A stretch of DNA of 36,175 nucleotides from Methanobacteriota archaeon. GTDB taxonomy: Archaea; Thermoplasmatota; Poseidoniia; Poseidoniales; Poseidoniaceae. A model generated the notes under the pieces. That model saw only the letters and a program-made list of their open reading frames with translations. It did no database searches and had not been told where the DNA came from. Of this stretch, positions 24,131 through 33,700 are shown piece by piece; the stretch's first letter is position 1, and each line of letters opens with the position of its first letter. Both the position numbers and the translations under genes were made by a program. Location: contig PAZU01000028.1 in the NCBI GenBank assembly GCA_002715725.1, positions 1-36,175 on the forward strand. Reading direction: 5' to 3'.

Positions 24131-25312
24131 ATGCGTGACACCGATGTTGAGGTTCGCGGCAGTTCACTCAGTGGGCGCCACGTCTTACTCGGAGTAACCG
24201 GTGGAATCGCTGCAGTTGACACGGTTAGGTTGGCTAGGGAATTACGCCGACATGGTGCTGAAGTTTCAGTCATCATGACACAGTCTGCACAGGAGATAAT
24301 CACTCCTATGGCTGTAAGATGGGCTTCACAGGGAGAAGTAATTACAGATTGGGATGGTGATTTATCTGCTCTTTCTGGATTTGATGCTGTTCTAGTAACT
24401 CCTGCTACACGCAATTTGATCGCATCATTCATTCACGGATTGATGAATGGACCACTACTGATGGCCCTTTCTGCAGCAAGAGGTAAAGGATGTCCAATCA
24501 TGATGGTTCCCTCAATGCACAATGACCTAGCAAATGACCCGGTTACTGAAGATTTAGTTGTTCAGTGTGTAAAGCACGGTGTGCAAGTAATATGGGGTGC
24601 CGAAGAAGAGGGTAAAAGAAAAACTGCTAATCATGAAGAAATCGTAGCCAGATTAGGCAATCTAGTCAACAAGAATTCTACCTCAGTAGTAGTAACATTA
24701 GGTGCAACTCGCAGTGCGATTGATGATGTTAGATATGTCCAGAATACCTCAAGTGGAAAGACTGGGTACAAAATTGCAGATGACCTATATCGTCATGGTA
24801 TGGATGTAACATGCGTCAGTGGGGTGACAACTATACAGAAACCTGAATGGCTTCCACTTGACATCAAATGTCCGGATCCTGACCAAATGTTGGATGAATT
24901 AAAGGCGTTAACAAAGGATAAAATCGATGTCTGGATTCATGCTGCTGCTGTATTAGACTACATTATCCCAGAACCAATTGAAGGTAAAATCGCATCGCTC
25001 CAAGGAGACTTGGATATTCAGTTGAAAGAAGGTGCAAAGCATATCAGTGAATTGAAAGATTTGTGCAAGGAAGCAGTTAGAATTGGATTCAAGTTAGAGA
25101 GTGGAATCAAACAGAAGGACCTAGTTCATCGAGCCCACGCTCAAATTCAAACTGCAGGAATGACTGCAACTATAGCTAACAGAATGGAAGATTACGGTAA
25201 AGAAGGGATGCCAAGAGGTTGGCTGGTCGATTCACACGGCGCTCATTTTATTCTAGAAACTGAGAATGACATGTGTAGTGCAATTCGTTCAGTAATCGAA
25301 AACAACAGGTGA
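24131..25312 (+). CDS. coaBC: Bifunctional phosphopantothenoylcysteine decarboxylase/phosphopantothenate synthase
   Basis: CoaBC makes 4'-phosphopantothenoylcysteine and decarboxylates it to 4'-phosphopantetheine for coenzyme A. The 393-residue protein has an N-terminal flavin (CoaC) domain beginning RHVLLGVTGGIAAVDTVRLA, with VLVTPATRNLIASF and MVPSMHNDLAND; the last corresponds to the APAMN loop of bacteria. The CoaB domain starts near residue 185 with TLGATRSAIDDVRYVQNTSSG and GYKIADDLY. Residue GFKLE near 320 is also typical. The frame is open upstream to 24080, but ATG 24131 leaves a normal N-terminus. It overlaps the trmY start by 4 bases, so the two are co-transcribed. Confidence 0.92.
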   Translation: MRDTDVEVRGSSLSGRHVLLGVTGGIAAVDTVRLARELRRHGAEVSVIMTQSAQEIITPMAVRWASQGEVITDWDGDLSALSGFDAVLVTPATRNLIASFIHGLMNGPLLMALSAARGKGCPIMMVPSMHNDLANDPVTEDLVVQCVKHGVQVIWGAEEEGKRKTANHEEIVARLGNLVNKNSTSVVVTLGATRSAIDDVRYVQNTSSGKTGYKIADDLYRHGMDVTCVSGVTTIQKPEWLPLDIKCPDPDQMLDELKALTKDKIDVWIHAAAVLDYIIPEPIEGKIASLQGDLDIQLKEGAKHISELKDLCKEAVRIGFKLESGIKQKDLVHRAHAQIQTAGMTATIANRMEDYGKEGMPRGWLVDSHGAHFILETENDMCSAIRSVIENNR

Positions 25313-25908
25313 TTTTTCTGCGTCGCTTCGTCATTGTTGGAACTCGAGCAATGGCAAAGGGCAAACTTCCTTTGAATGATTTAGCCGGCGGTGCAGGTCG
25401 AATGGACGTCCTAATTAGGGCATTAATGTCATCGATTCTGACAAGTCATGGAATAAGAAAAGATGTAGAATTCACAATGGTTTTGCTCGGTGGGCCAGGG
25501 CCTGCAAGGAGAATAAAATTCGTTTCAAATGAATTGAAAGGAATTCACGCCGAAGAGAGAGCTGTTGCCGGTAAAGTTGCTGCTGTCATCAAAGAGCCTA
25601 TTCCTCCAAGAGGGCACTGGATTGAGCGAAGCCCGGGAATCTATGACGGAGGAGGAGATTTGGACATGACTTTGGATGATTGGAAATGTCCTACAGTCAG
25701 ATTAGAGGCTGATTCTCCAAATCTATATTCTGGAACACTGCCCGATGATTTTTCAATCGAAGACATTGGTTTCATTCTTGGTGACGATAAGAGCCTAGAG
25801 TGCGAGAGAGGCACACCTAGGAGTCTAGGAAAGAACTGGTTGCAAGGTCATACTTGCATAGCGATAGTTCACTTCCTACTAGATGAAGGGGTCAATTTAG
25901 AAATTTGA
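25309..25908 (+). CDS. trmY: tRNA (pseudouridine-54-N1)-methyltransferase TrmY
   Basis: TrmY is a SPOUT-fold methyltransferase that makes N1-methylpseudouridine at position 54 of archaeal tRNAs, where bacteria have ribothymidine. The 199-residue protein matches the family: RRFVIVGTRAMAKGKLPLND, LAGGAGRMDVLIRALMSSI, HGIRKDVEFTMVLLGGP, IKFVSNELKGIHAEERAVAG, and a C-terminal FILGDDKSLECE with the SPOUT knot glycine. The GTG start at 25309 overlaps the coaBC stop, indicating translational coupling. It ends 8 bases before the convergent surE gene. Confidence 0.9.
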   Translation: MIFLRRFVIVGTRAMAKGKLPLNDLAGGAGRMDVLIRALMSSILTSHGIRKDVEFTMVLLGGPGPARRIKFVSNELKGIHAEERAVAGKVAAVIKEPIPPRGHWIERSPGIYDGGGDLDMTLDDWKCPTVRLEADSPNLYSGTLPDDFSIEDIGFILGDDKSLECERGTPRSLGKNWLQGHTCIAIVHFLLDEGVNLEI

Positions 25909-25916
25909 ATATTAGA

Positions 25917-26840
25917 CTAAAGCCAGATTGGCATGCCTTCTATGCTATTGTCTAGAGACCATCCAAGTAGTTGCATATCCATTTCAAGAGGATGAGTTTG
26001 AGGCCAAGATGGCATACAAGTTACACTTGCTACACCTTTGATGTCAGAGTCAACATCGCCTCTATCAACTGCATCTACATCGATTCTAGCAGCTCCGAGT
26101 TGGAAGGTAGATGTATCATTAGAGAATGTGATTGCGCTTCGATACCAACGCATACCCAAGCGAGTTGAAGCGAAATCACCATTCCAACCAGGTGGGACAT
26201 TTAGATTGAGTAACATTTCACCCGCAGCGAATGATTTTCTAAGTGCTGAAATCGGGTCATCCCTCCAAGGCTTACTCGATTGATTTGGCCAAGCAGTAAG
26301 GTGAGGAGCATTCACATCGACATGAGGACGGTTGAGATTTGTTGGTTCATCCGGCAATACCTGCAAAGCCGCTTCGATCAATTGGATTGTTGCATCGATT
26401 GCAACTTCCATACCTTCTGGGTCAAAGGATGACCAAGATGAAGCAATAGCTGGCATGCCATACATTCCCGCCTCCCTTGCGGCAGCGATTGTTCCACTGT
26501 GGTATGCATCTTGAGAGAGGTTTGGCCCTAGGTTAATTCCGCTAACTACGAGTTTTGGCATTATTCCTGGTACTAATTTTTGTAATCCTCCATCCAAGGC
26601 TGCAATTATACAATCACACGGAGTCCCACCAATCGAAAATTGGTGCACATTTTCTCTTGAATCGTCTCTTTTGGTTACAGTGAGTGGTTTACCCAATGAT
26701 ATTTTCATGCTTACAGCAGAGTTATTTTCACTTGGCGCAAATACAATGCAACCATGACCTCGCTCATGTAGTGCACTCACAAGATTCTGCAAACTGTCAG
26801 CTTCTATACCATCATCGTTCGTCAGAAGTATCCATGCCAT
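25917..26840 (-). CDS. surE: 5'/3'-nucleotidase SurE
   Basis: SurE is a metal-dependent phosphatase acting on nucleoside 5'- and 3'-monophosphates. The 307-residue protein has the metal site ILLTNDDGI (residues 4-12), APSENNSAVSMKIS (about 35-48), GTPCDC, and VSGINLGPNLSQDAYHSGTI, all standard. It is longer than most bacterial members (about 250) because of a loop around 160-200 and a longer C-terminus. The ATG at 26840 lies inside the end of the EamA transporter gene (29-base overlap) and follows GGAGG by about 11 bases. It is the last gene of the aIF5A-OPT-EamA-SurE operon. Confidence 0.93.
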   Translation of the reverse strand: MAWILLTNDDGIEADSLQNLVSALHERGHGCIVFAPSENNSAVSMKISLGKPLTVTKRDDSRENVHQFSIGGTPCDCIIAALDGGLQKLVPGIMPKLVVSGINLGPNLSQDAYHSGTIAAAREAGMYGMPAIASSWSSFDPEGMEVAIDATIQLIEAALQVLPDEPTNLNRPHVDVNAPHLTAWPNQSSKPWRDDPISALRKSFAAGEMLLNLNVPPGWNGDFASTRLGMRWYRSAITFSNDTSTFQLGAARIDVDAVDRGDVDSDIKGVASVTCMPSWPQTHPLEMDMQLLGWSLDNSIEGMPIWL

Positions 26841-27738
26841 TTTCAGCGCCTCCTTTAATCACAAACATGATTCCAATAATTAGAATCAAACCTCCAAGCC
26901 AAGTCCACTTTCCTGGAACGTCTTCGTTAAAGAAAAACCATCCAATAAAGGCACCAATAATCGGCTCAAGAGTTACTGCAAATGATATCGTTAGTGGTGC
27001 TAGCCACCTCAGACATGCGTTTAGTCCTGTGTGTCCAACTATACCTGCTAAGAATGCAAGTAATAGGAACCAACCTAGAAGTTCAGATTCAATCCAACCA
27101 AGTGCAGCGGTCTCTTCACCCATGATTATTGAAACCGGAATTAGCAATAATCCTCCAAGTAATGTTACTGGCACTGCATAGACAAACACAGGCATCCACT
27201 CCCTAAGTATGCGTCCAGCAACAATGTATCCAACTACTGTAACTGCGCCAGCAAATGCAAGGAAATCACCCCATAGAGTAACTTCACCACCATCCTTCGC
27301 ATCAAGCAAAGTGATTGCAGCTCCAATCAAACCAATTATTGCACCTGCTGTCTCCAATCGATGTGGCCTGCGAACCAGAAGTGCTGTTCCAGCAACTATG
27401 ATGATCGGGTGGCTGGTAACAAACAATAGTGAATGGGCGAGTGAAGTGTGATCTAGAGAAGTTACCCAAGTTCCAAAATGAGCCGCTAAAGCAACACCTG
27501 AGCCAATTATAATCAGTATTGTTCTGCGTTCTTTCAATCTCTCTCTTGATTTAACATCCATCTGCTTAAATTGCCAAATTGCGAAAGGCAGTAGCATTAG
27601 CACAGTAATTTGTAATCTCCATGATGCCCGCATCAATGGCGGTACTGAATCAACATGTGACAGAATAGCACCTGCTGAAGATACACCTAGAACTCCTGCA
27701 ACTAGCAAACCCCACACTAGTGGTGGAGTGCGTGACAT
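26812..27738 (-). CDS. EamA/DMT-family transporter
   Basis: This 308-residue integral membrane protein has about ten predicted helices and the two-fold repeat of the drug/metabolite transporter superfamily. The first half includes LLVAGVLGVSSAGAIL and SLLFVTSHPIIIVAGTALLV. The second half includes LAPLTISFAVTLEPIIGAFI and LGGLILIIGIMFVI. The LEP motif in the penultimate helix and the short basic-acidic C-terminus are typical. Substrates of the family include amino acids and metabolites; the one used here is unknown. GAGG lies 8 bases before ATG 27738, just past the stop of the OPT gene. An in-frame GTG two codons upstream is less likely. Confidence 0.88.
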   Translation of the reverse strand: MSRTPPLVWGLLVAGVLGVSSAGAILSHVDSVPPLMRASWRLQITVLMLLPFAIWQFKQMDVKSRERLKERRTILIIIGSGVALAAHFGTWVTSLDHTSLAHSLLFVTSHPIIIVAGTALLVRRPHRLETAGAIIGLIGAAITLLDAKDGGEVTLWGDFLAFAGAVTVVGYIVAGRILREWMPVFVYAVPVTLLGGLLLIPVSIIMGEETAALGWIESELLGWFLLLAFLAGIVGHTGLNACLRWLAPLTISFAVTLEPIIGAFIGWFFFNEDVPGKWTWLGGLILIIGIMFVIKGGAENGMDTSDER

Positions 27739-27740
27739 AA

Positions 27741-30134
27741 TCACACCTCGACTAATTCTGCATCTTGGGTTTTACCGCCAATTACACCCGCTCTCTTGAA
27801 GAGCGCATAAATCGCCCATCCAATTAGTGCATTGAGGGCTACAAATCCTCCAAGTCTTGCCATATGCCATTCAAGACTTGAACCAAACTCAGGAGACCAA
27901 AGCGAATCAATGAATGAAAGAATACTGCTCTCAGTTCCGAAGAATGCTTCTCCTGTTAGCAGACCTGCTGCAACCATGAATGTACCAAGTAGAATCAATG
28001 CCCGCTTCTTTTCTGCGACCACAGTTCCTTCTTCCTCCTTGATTGCATCAATACGAGGTTGCAACTTCTTGTCTTCCCATCGGTCACGTGCTACACCACC
28101 AATTAGCATTGGAAGTGTGTGAGGAACGTCAAGATACATTCCCAGACCGAAAGAGGTGCCCATTCCAGTAGCCCACTCTACGAATACACCGAGCATGAAT
28201 CCGAGGAAGAGCAAGGTGAGATCACCTTGACCTTCAGCGAAAATCACTGAGAATGTAGCGAATGCGTTTGCTTGTGGAGCGATTAAATCAATTCTTCCTT
28301 CAGCTAATTCATTTGCTAGGAAAATTGCAACACCGGCACCGATTACAGCACCTGGGACAACTCCCATGATGTTACCCTTGGAAATATGATAAGGACGATT
28401 TCCGATATACAGGCTGTTCTTGTAATCACCAATTACAGTTCCCGACATTGAAATCGCAGAGCCGAATACTGTGGTTCCTACAAGTCCCAATAGTACGGCT
28501 TCCTGAGTGGTAAGACCTAGCGGGTCGGTGAAGTTCAAGAATACACCGAACAACATTAACAATACAATGAACGATGTTCCAGAAACAGGTTCAATTCCTG
28601 TCTCTCCCATGACCCTAACCGCAATTGCTCCAAGAAGGAATGTCGTCATCAAAAGAATCAATGAAAATACAATACTGGCAATTATTGGGAATTCACCAAG
28701 CATGAAAATCACAATCATTGCACCAAATGTTAGAAGCATGAAAATTGGAATATGAGATAATGGCCACTCATACCAGCCCTTACCTTCCATGTATTCTTTA
28801 CCACTATCACCCTTGAATGCCTTACCAATATCGACAAAGATATTTGCGAAAGTCTTCCACATCTTTAGAAGACCGAAAATACCGCCTCCAACAATTGCAC
28901 CGATTGCAATGAATCGAATCGCCTTAGCGAATGCAAACATCTGAACTGCACCGGTCTCATAGCCACATGCACCAGCAGCAACATCAGAAGCAGCGGTAGT
29001 AGCGACGCAAGATGAGTACAAAGCAGCGGGTAGATCTTGTAGAGGGACATTTGCACTGAGTTGGCCTTCATACACTGGAAGGTTGAATGCAACTGCCAAA
29101 GGTACCAAGAAGAACCAACCCACAATCGTTCCTAGATTAACAAGGAAAGCAACACGGGTCTTCATAAACCAACCAATAGCAAACATCGAAGGAGTCAATG
29201 CTACACCAATATATGTGTACATAAACGGATTAAATGCAGTATCGGGATTGAAGTGTGCTGGGCCTTTTGCTACCCCGTCTATGACTTCACCTGGTTGGTG
29301 AATCTTGGCGTGAGAATAGAAGGATGCAAGACCAAATGTATCTCCTGAAAACATCTCTGCCAAGAAATCTGTAACTGCTTGTCGTTTACCATCCATCCAA
29401 ATTAATGGATACTCGATAATGAACAAAGCAACCATAGTTATACCAGTCCATACTCCTATCGTTTTCAGTGAATCACGAGCATGTTCAACCGCTCCCGTAC
29501 TGACATCACTTGCAATGTCCAACATCTTTAGGGTCGCTTCGAAACCAGGTAATGGAAGAGGGTCTTCAACTAACCAAACACGCCTAAAGATGATGAAATA
29601 CATCACACCAAGGAATCCTGCAAACATCGATGCTACAATTCCAACGAATGCTAGACGCATCGTTTCACCAGCACCTAATACGATCAGCGGACCATCAGAT
29701 AACCAATACTGTTTATCGGCTGCCAGTAAGAAAATAGCCGGGAAGGTGAAAATGAATCCTGTAGATGCGTGAGTTGCTCCGGTTGTTGCAGATGTTGCAA
29801 TGTTAACTTCAGAAGGTGACCACTTTAGTGCCATACCTAGAACATAAGCGATGTACCAAGCAGCTGATATTGCCAGACCAAGTTTTAGACCAATGTAAGC
29901 GGTAACTCCGGAGAAAATAGCACCGATTCCGATACCAATCATTACTTTCTTGGTATCCCAGTGGGAAACTTCGAATGCTTCTTCAAGATTCTTTTCTTCG
30001 AGATATTGTTCAAGAACACCTGTGTTCAGGTTGTTGTACATCTCGTCATCTAACCATGTGAGAGTGCCACTTTCAATCGCTTTGAGACCTTCCGGCGTTA
30101 CCGGTTGTCTATACGCCGACTTCTTGACACCCAT
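27741..30134 (-). CDS. OPT-family oligopeptide (or metal-chelate) transporter
   Basis: This 797-residue membrane protein has about 14-16 helices. OPT features include TAYIGLKLGLAISAAWYIAYV near residue 80, SATTGATHASTGFIFTFPA, MGETGIEPVSGTSFIVLL, GDYKNSLYIGNRPYHISKGN, and VEWATGMGTSFGLGMYLDVP. The family takes up oligopeptides or metal chelates by proton coupling. In a marine heterotroph, peptide uptake is plausible, but the substrate cannot be read from sequence. The N-terminal 60 residues are soluble. GTGAGGTA lies immediately before the ATG at 30134. It is 21 bases downstream of aIF5A and joined to EamA by a 2-base gap. Confidence 0.9.
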   Translation of the reverse strand: MGVKKSAYRQPVTPEGLKAIESGTLTWLDDEMYNNLNTGVLEQYLEEKNLEEAFEVSHWDTKKVMIGIGIGAIFSGVTAYIGLKLGLAISAAWYIAYVLGMALKWSPSEVNIATSATTGATHASTGFIFTFPAIFLLAADKQYWLSDGPLIVLGAGETMRLAFVGIVASMFAGFLGVMYFIIFRRVWLVEDPLPLPGFEATLKMLDIASDVSTGAVEHARDSLKTIGVWTGITMVALFIIEYPLIWMDGKRQAVTDFLAEMFSGDTFGLASFYSHAKIHQPGEVIDGVAKGPAHFNPDTAFNPFMYTYIGVALTPSMFAIGWFMKTRVAFLVNLGTIVGWFFLVPLAVAFNLPVYEGQLSANVPLQDLPAALYSSCVATTAASDVAAGACGYETGAVQMFAFAKAIRFIAIGAIVGGGIFGLLKMWKTFANIFVDIGKAFKGDSGKEYMEGKGWYEWPLSHIPIFMLLTFGAMIVIFMLGEFPIIASIVFSLILLMTTFLLGAIAVRVMGETGIEPVSGTSFIVLLMLFGVFLNFTDPLGLTTQEAVLLGLVGTTVFGSAISMSGTVIGDYKNSLYIGNRPYHISKGNIMGVVPGAVIGAGVAIFLANELAEGRIDLIAPQANAFATFSVIFAEGQGDLTLLFLGFMLGVFVEWATGMGTSFGLGMYLDVPHTLPMLIGGVARDRWEDKKLQPRIDAIKEEEGTVVAEKKRALILLGTFMVAAGLLTGEAFFGTESSILSFIDSLWSPEFGSSLEWHMARLGGFVALNALIGWAIYALFKRAGVIGGKTQDAELVEV

Positions 30135-30155
30135 TACCTCACCCCGAAGAGAATA

Positions 30156-30542
30156 TCAGTGATCTCGGATAATCTTGTACAAGCCCAGTGCTTCCATCCA
30201 CATTATTTCCTTGCCTGCATCGATTTCCATTTCATCTTCGAGTGGAAGAATCATCATAGAGTGGTCACGCATGTTCATTGCATGAACTTCCACCCCTTCG
30301 ATGTGAGTGACCATTGCTGTGCCCTTCTCAATTAGTGGGACATGGATTGAATCGGTAACGCTGCCAACATGGGAAATTTTCTGGCCGGTAAAAATGTCGA
30401 CCAATTCCAATCTTGCCTTGGCTGAACCGTGCTTACCGGGCTTTGATTTTGAAATGGAATTAATCTTGTATGCTTTGTCGTCGACACAACAGTATCGACC
30501 TACCTTCAGTGTTCTAATTTCTACACGAGTTGTTCCCGGCAT
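30156..30542 (-). CDS. eif5A: Translation initiation factor 5A (aIF5A)
   Basis: aIF5A relieves ribosome stalling during elongation and carries hypusine or deoxyhypusine. The 128-residue protein has the modification loop SKSKPGKHGSAKAR with lysine 37 as the modified residue, followed by the OB-fold C-terminal domain (ELVDIFTGQKISHVG). Length is normal for archaea. GGGGAG lies 5 bases before the ATG at 30542. TTTATCG at about 30600 could be its TATA box, giving a short leader of about 33 bases. Deoxyhypusine synthase is not in the window. An unexpected feature is co-transcription with two transporters and SurE. Confidence 0.93.
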   Translation of the reverse strand: MPGTTRVEIRTLKVGRYCCVDDKAYKINSISKSKPGKHGSAKARLELVDIFTGQKISHVGSVTDSIHVPLIEKGTAMVTHIEGVEVHAMNMRDHSMMILPLEDEMEIDAGKEIMWMEALGLYKIIRDH

Positions 30543-30596
30543 ATGGCTCCCCGAGTCTTAGGCTATGGTTAGGGCTTATGACCGTTACCATTGAAT

Positions 30597-30604
30597 CGAT
30601 AAAC
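30597..30604 (-). promoter_or_regulatory. Possible TATA element for the aIF5A operon
   Basis: TTTATCG on the minus strand is centred 58 bases before the aIF5A ATG. With the usual 25-base spacing this gives a leader of about 33 bases containing the GGGGAG site. Confidence 0.35.
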
Positions 30605-30692
30605 TACTCACAAGTTACATACATCTAATCTATCACCATTATTTCCTGATTTTCCAATACAGAAACTAATACTTTAGATGCACCTGTGACGA

Positions 30693-30714
30693 GAAAAGTA
30701 CCTTGGATGGTACT
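30693..30714 (-). terminator. Hairpin plus T-run downstream of the surface protein gene
   Basis: On the minus strand AGTACC-ATCCAA-GGTACT is a perfect 6-base inverted repeat followed at once by TTTTCTC. It lies about 28 bases past the stop of the 1290-residue protein gene. A stem followed by a T-run resembles an intrinsic terminator, and archaeal polymerase also stops at T-rich tracts. Confidence 0.45.
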
Positions 30715-30741
30715 GTTGGAATGATTCATTCTTCGATAATT

Positions 30742-33700
30742 TCAATCATCCCAAACCTTGAATCCACCATCTACAGAATACCAATACTTTCCTTCTTTAT
30801 CTTGGTACCAGTTAACTCCATTTTCATCATTAGGTAACCATTCACCCTCTGGCAATTCTTCCCATGTTGAGACGAAGTCGAGTACCTTTCCAGACTCGAC
30901 TTGTTCCATTACTTCTCTGGCTGAGTCCTGAGATACTTGGTCAACATCTGGTTCAGCCTCTGGTTCCAGAGACGGGTGGACCGCTTTGTTAGGCCTGGAC
31001 TTCGTATTTGGCTTCTTACGAATCAATACTGCTATTGCACCAAACAATACCAATACTATTCCTGCACCAGCAATTCCTAAGATAACTGCAAGATTGGATT
31101 CTTCTTCTTCATCTTGAGCAGAATTCTGTTCTTCTTCATCTCCGACTGTCGGCAAACTAGACAAACAACCTTGTGTATCAGAATATAAGAATGCTGAGTA
31201 TTCATTAGGACATCTATCTGGCTGAGTCGCTCCTATCAAGAACTCACCGTATACTCTGGTATCGTTCCATTCAGGATTGTCCCAATTATCGCCAAATCCA
31301 TCATTATCAGTGTCATTCCATTGAGTTGAATCACCGTCATTGAAATCGTGATCATATGACCAACCGTCACCATCAAGGTCATAGCAACCGACTTGGTCAT
31401 AAATTGAAGTTCCTTTCTGAGTTGGACAGTCATCTCCTCCTTCAGCATCTGAATTGTCCCCATAGCCATCGCCATCAGTATCTACCCATTGATACGGATT
31501 ATTGTCATCCCAATCTAGGTCAGATGTTACTGAATCACCATCAGCATCAATCTCTGAAGGGGCACAGCCTACGAAAGGATTAGCAACAGTATTGTCATTA
31601 TCTAAGTAAAGTGTAGTATTAACTAGGGTTGATTGCAATAGTGGAGTATTTGGGCACTGGTCTATGTCATCGGTAAATGAATCATAATCGCCGTCTCTTT
31701 CAGAAGGACCACAACCGTCTGAATTAACCATGGAAATTTCTTCTAAAGGCGTTTCCACACACAAATCATAGTCGCCTGCGGTAGCTGTATCGCCAATGCC
31801 GTCTCCATCGTCATCCCTATATTGCTCGGGATTAGATGGTAAATCATCGATTGAGTCGGCCCATCCATCTCCATCTGAATCGATACATCCGAATAATCCC
31901 TCTTTATGTGAGGTGCCACTTACATTTACGCAATCATCGCCTTCAAGACCCAAATTATTGTCTCCAAATCCATCGCTGTCAGAGTCACTCCACTGAGTTT
32001 CCTCGAATGGGAAAACATCGATATTATCTCCAAAACCATCCAAATCTGAATCTTTCCACTCCGTTGGATCATCAGGGAAATCATCTCCCGAATCAGACCA
32101 ACCATCTCCATCCGAATCAATACAACCTAGCAAATCTTGAGTCGAATTACCAGTTTCGTTTACGCAATCGTCGGAATTATCTCCAAAACCATCCATATCA
32201 GTATCGTTCCATTCCGTATTATCACCAGGATGACTATCATCAGAATCTTGCCATCCATCTCCATCCGAATCTGGACATCCAATACTGCCCAATGTGGATG
32301 TACCTGCTACATCATCACAATCATCGATATCATTGGTATAACCGTCATTGTCATCATCAAGTTGATTTTCAGCACAGCCTTCTAAGTCAACTGACAAACC
32401 TAACGTAGTTTCTGGACACAAATCTTCACCGTCCCATACTCCATCAGAGTCTGCATCTGGCAGCAAATAGGACATGTCGACTCCTAGTCTAGCCCAAGAA
32501 GAATAAAGTCCCCACGCATCAAGTCCTACGAATCCCATTTGCTCCCACTTCAATTGACCTAAATCCGTCAACAGGAATTTCAAGAAATTAAGATTCTTAG
32601 GAATCTCGTCTACTGAAACAAACGCCCGCATATCTGTTTGAAGCGGCCATTCACCAGTGCGTGAAGCATTGATTGATGCATTTACAGCATAACCACCATC
32701 AGCTATTGCGTCACTAGCCCCGTGGGTGAAATTATCTACAATAGGTACAATGTAGACCCCATTGCCATTGTCTAATGAATAAACCATTTCAGTAAATCCA
32801 ATTGAACCTTCTCCCGCTGATGCTGAAACACCTTGTGTTACATCAGACCTAAATTCTCCTGCTATAGCACGGTATCGCGAAGAACTGGAGGAGTATATGG
32901 AATCGGTTTGGGCACAATTTGCACATAGGACCGTTTCGTGTAGAATAGTTGTATCTGACTTATTTTCCCAGCGATGAGACAACACAATCTCGGTATCTGG
33001 GCATGATGAATCAAGATCTATCCATTCAGGTATACCATTTCCATCATCATTTGGAACTACTGAATTCCAATTTAATGCAGGCATTCCACCTTCTGTAGTC
33101 AATGAATTCTTGGTAGAGCCAGACACAATCCATCTAACCTGTGCCATCGATAATCCACCAAGTGTTTGCATACAGGATTCAGTGTTACCGCCTGATTTAA
33201 CCATCAGAGCACCAGCAGTTCTACCATATGGTATTTCCAAAATCTGTCCTTCTGTATACTTGCAATCCCACAACCCAGTCTCGGAATAATTTGCAGCTTT
33301 ATCGGCATATTGTGGACTTACACCATTTGTACTCGAACCAATATAATGCTTTGAATCACATACATCTAAGGTAGATGTTACTCTATCATAATTCCAAACT
33401 CTGACCGATTCGTCAACTGTTGGGTAAGTTGACCTCCAAGGGCTCTCCATTAGCGAGGTGTAGTAAAGGCCATGCACACGTATGAATGCATCTGCAGCCA
33501 TGTGTAGTGAAACATAGCCTCTACGCCAACCGACAGCTAACTTGTCTCCATCTTCATGGAACTCAACAGAATATACTCCTCGATTCTGGCCATTGCTTCC
33601 AAAGCCTTCCATCTCACCAAGAGAAGTCCAGGTGTCTGTTTGATATGCGTACATAGAGGAAGATCTCCCTCGAGCTACCACCAATGTTCCCCCATCTGAA

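Noticed and set aside
26684-27451. Plus-strand frames opposite surE and the EamA gene
   Set aside because: They are low-complexity Ser/Pro/Ile-rich complements of real genes on the minus strand.
31796-32408. Long plus-strand open frames rich in His, Asn and Leu opposite the surface protein
   Set aside because: They are the antisense reading of the repeated Asp-Gly-Asp codons of the TSP3 repeats. Composition is unnatural and there is no start signal.
31290-32460. Regularly spaced DNA repeats that could suggest a CRISPR or satellite
   Set aside because: The periodicity follows imperfect codon-level repeats of the calcium-binding protein. Repeat lengths vary and no spacers exist.
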